This document shows positions 63,765 through 64,000 of a DNA stretch of 64,000 nt, piece after piece. Positions within the stretch are counted from its first letter, which is position 1. The number at the start of each line of letters is the position of its first letter. The translations under genes were made by a program, and so were the position numbers. This stretch comes from Gracilibacillus massiliensis (GTDB lineage Bacteria > Bacillota > Bacilli > Bacillales > Amphibacillaceae), in assembly GCF_001458115.1 (NCBI RefSeq), contig NZ_CZRP01000012.1:372001-436000 (forward strand). Direction: 5' to 3'. The notes under the pieces are model-generated. The model ran no database searches, was not told the origin of the DNA, and worked only from the letters and a program-made list of their open reading frames with translations.

Positions 63765-64000
63765 ATGGATAACAATTATAAATCAGGATTTGTAGCAATT
63801 ATTGGACGACCAAATGTGGGTAAATCGACGTTTATGAACCATGTTATTGGACAAAAAATTGCAATTATGAGTGATAAAGCTCAGACAACTAGAAATAAAA
63901 TACAAGGTGTTTATACGGATGATCAGAAACAAATCGTATTTATTGATACTCCGGGAATCCATAAACCTAAACATAAATTAGGCGACTTTATGGTGAAAAT
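63765..64000 (+). CDS. era: GTPase Era, 3' end outside window
   Basis: The first 78 codons of Era. The G1 motif [16 protein letters not shown], the switch-I-like [16 protein letters not shown] and G3 [11 protein letters not shown] are present. Era is a 16S rRNA-binding GTPase for 30S maturation. GCGGAGG precedes ATG 63765. The KH domain lies beyond the right edge. Confidence 0.95.
   Translation, partial: MDNNYKSGFVAIIGRPNVGKSTFMNHVIGQKIAIMSDKAQTTRNKIQGVYTDDQKQIVFIDTPGIHKPKHKLGDFMVK

Overview
The window is chromosomal DNA from a low-GC, endospore-forming member of the Bacillaceae. Spore genes are present (sspH, gpr, spoIIP, yqxA, yqfC, yqfD), and the order comEA-comEB-comEC-yqzM-holA-rpsT-gpr-spoIIP-yqxA-lepA-hemW-hrcA-grpE-dnaK-dnaJ-prmA-rsmE-mtaB-rpsU-yqeY-nfeD-floA-yqfB-yqfC-yqfD-phoH-pgpH-ybeY-dgkA-era follows Bacillus subtilis closely. 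AT-rich coding sequence and acidic proteins would suit a halotolerant genus such as Gracilibacillus or a relative, but the genus is a guess.

Layout. 1-7.8 kb is accessory DNA. It holds the 3' end of an McrC-type restriction subunit, a two-gene nucleotidyltransferase module, two small membrane-anchored proteins, an HD hydrolase / zinc-ribbon / Rpn-nuclease cluster, two decayed gene fragments related to that cluster, and an intact IS4-family element with inverted repeats and a 7-bp target duplication. 7.8-31 kb is a mosaic of metabolic, membrane and regulatory genes: an MFS transporter, sppA with an RDD protein, a LysR regulator beside a MetE-like enzyme, a 1152-residue membrane protein, a patatin lipase, a HAD phosphatase, a CoA-disulfide-reductase-like flavoenzyme, a DUF2515 protein, two different diguanylate cyclases, a YkuE-like phosphoesterase, a CPBP protease, an apparently frameshifted lipoprotein, and the divergent NHEJ pair ligD/ku. 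31.4-64 kb is conserved core: DNA uptake (comE), late spore genes, the CIRCE-controlled heat-shock operon, ribosome and tRNA modification, the NfeD/flotillin membrane pair, and the yqfC-to-era block. Relative to B. subtilis, cdd is absent between dgkA and era.

Regulation visible in the sequence. There is a perfect CIRCE operator before hrcA, a sigma-A promoter before rpsU, and a series of intrinsic terminators. TTG or GTG starts are frequent (LysR gene, rpsT, comEC, prmA, nfeD, dnaJ, yqxA, yqfC, one diguanylate cyclase).

Main unusual signal. Intergenic DNA carries several structured, non-coding repeat families. The most striking has five copies (near 37.6, 48.4, 48.6, 57.4-57.6 and 57.9 kb). 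Each copy keeps the flanks TGAAGATC and TTAGCTGA around an apical stem whose sequence differs in every copy but still pairs. One copy is split by a second family, whose own stem shows compensatory changes against a copy after the flavoenzyme gene. A third array, five 51-bp palindromic units, sits before lepA. These families are the best candidates here for something not yet described. The nucleotidyltransferase module beside McrC and the A7-tract frameshift in a lipoprotein gene are next.
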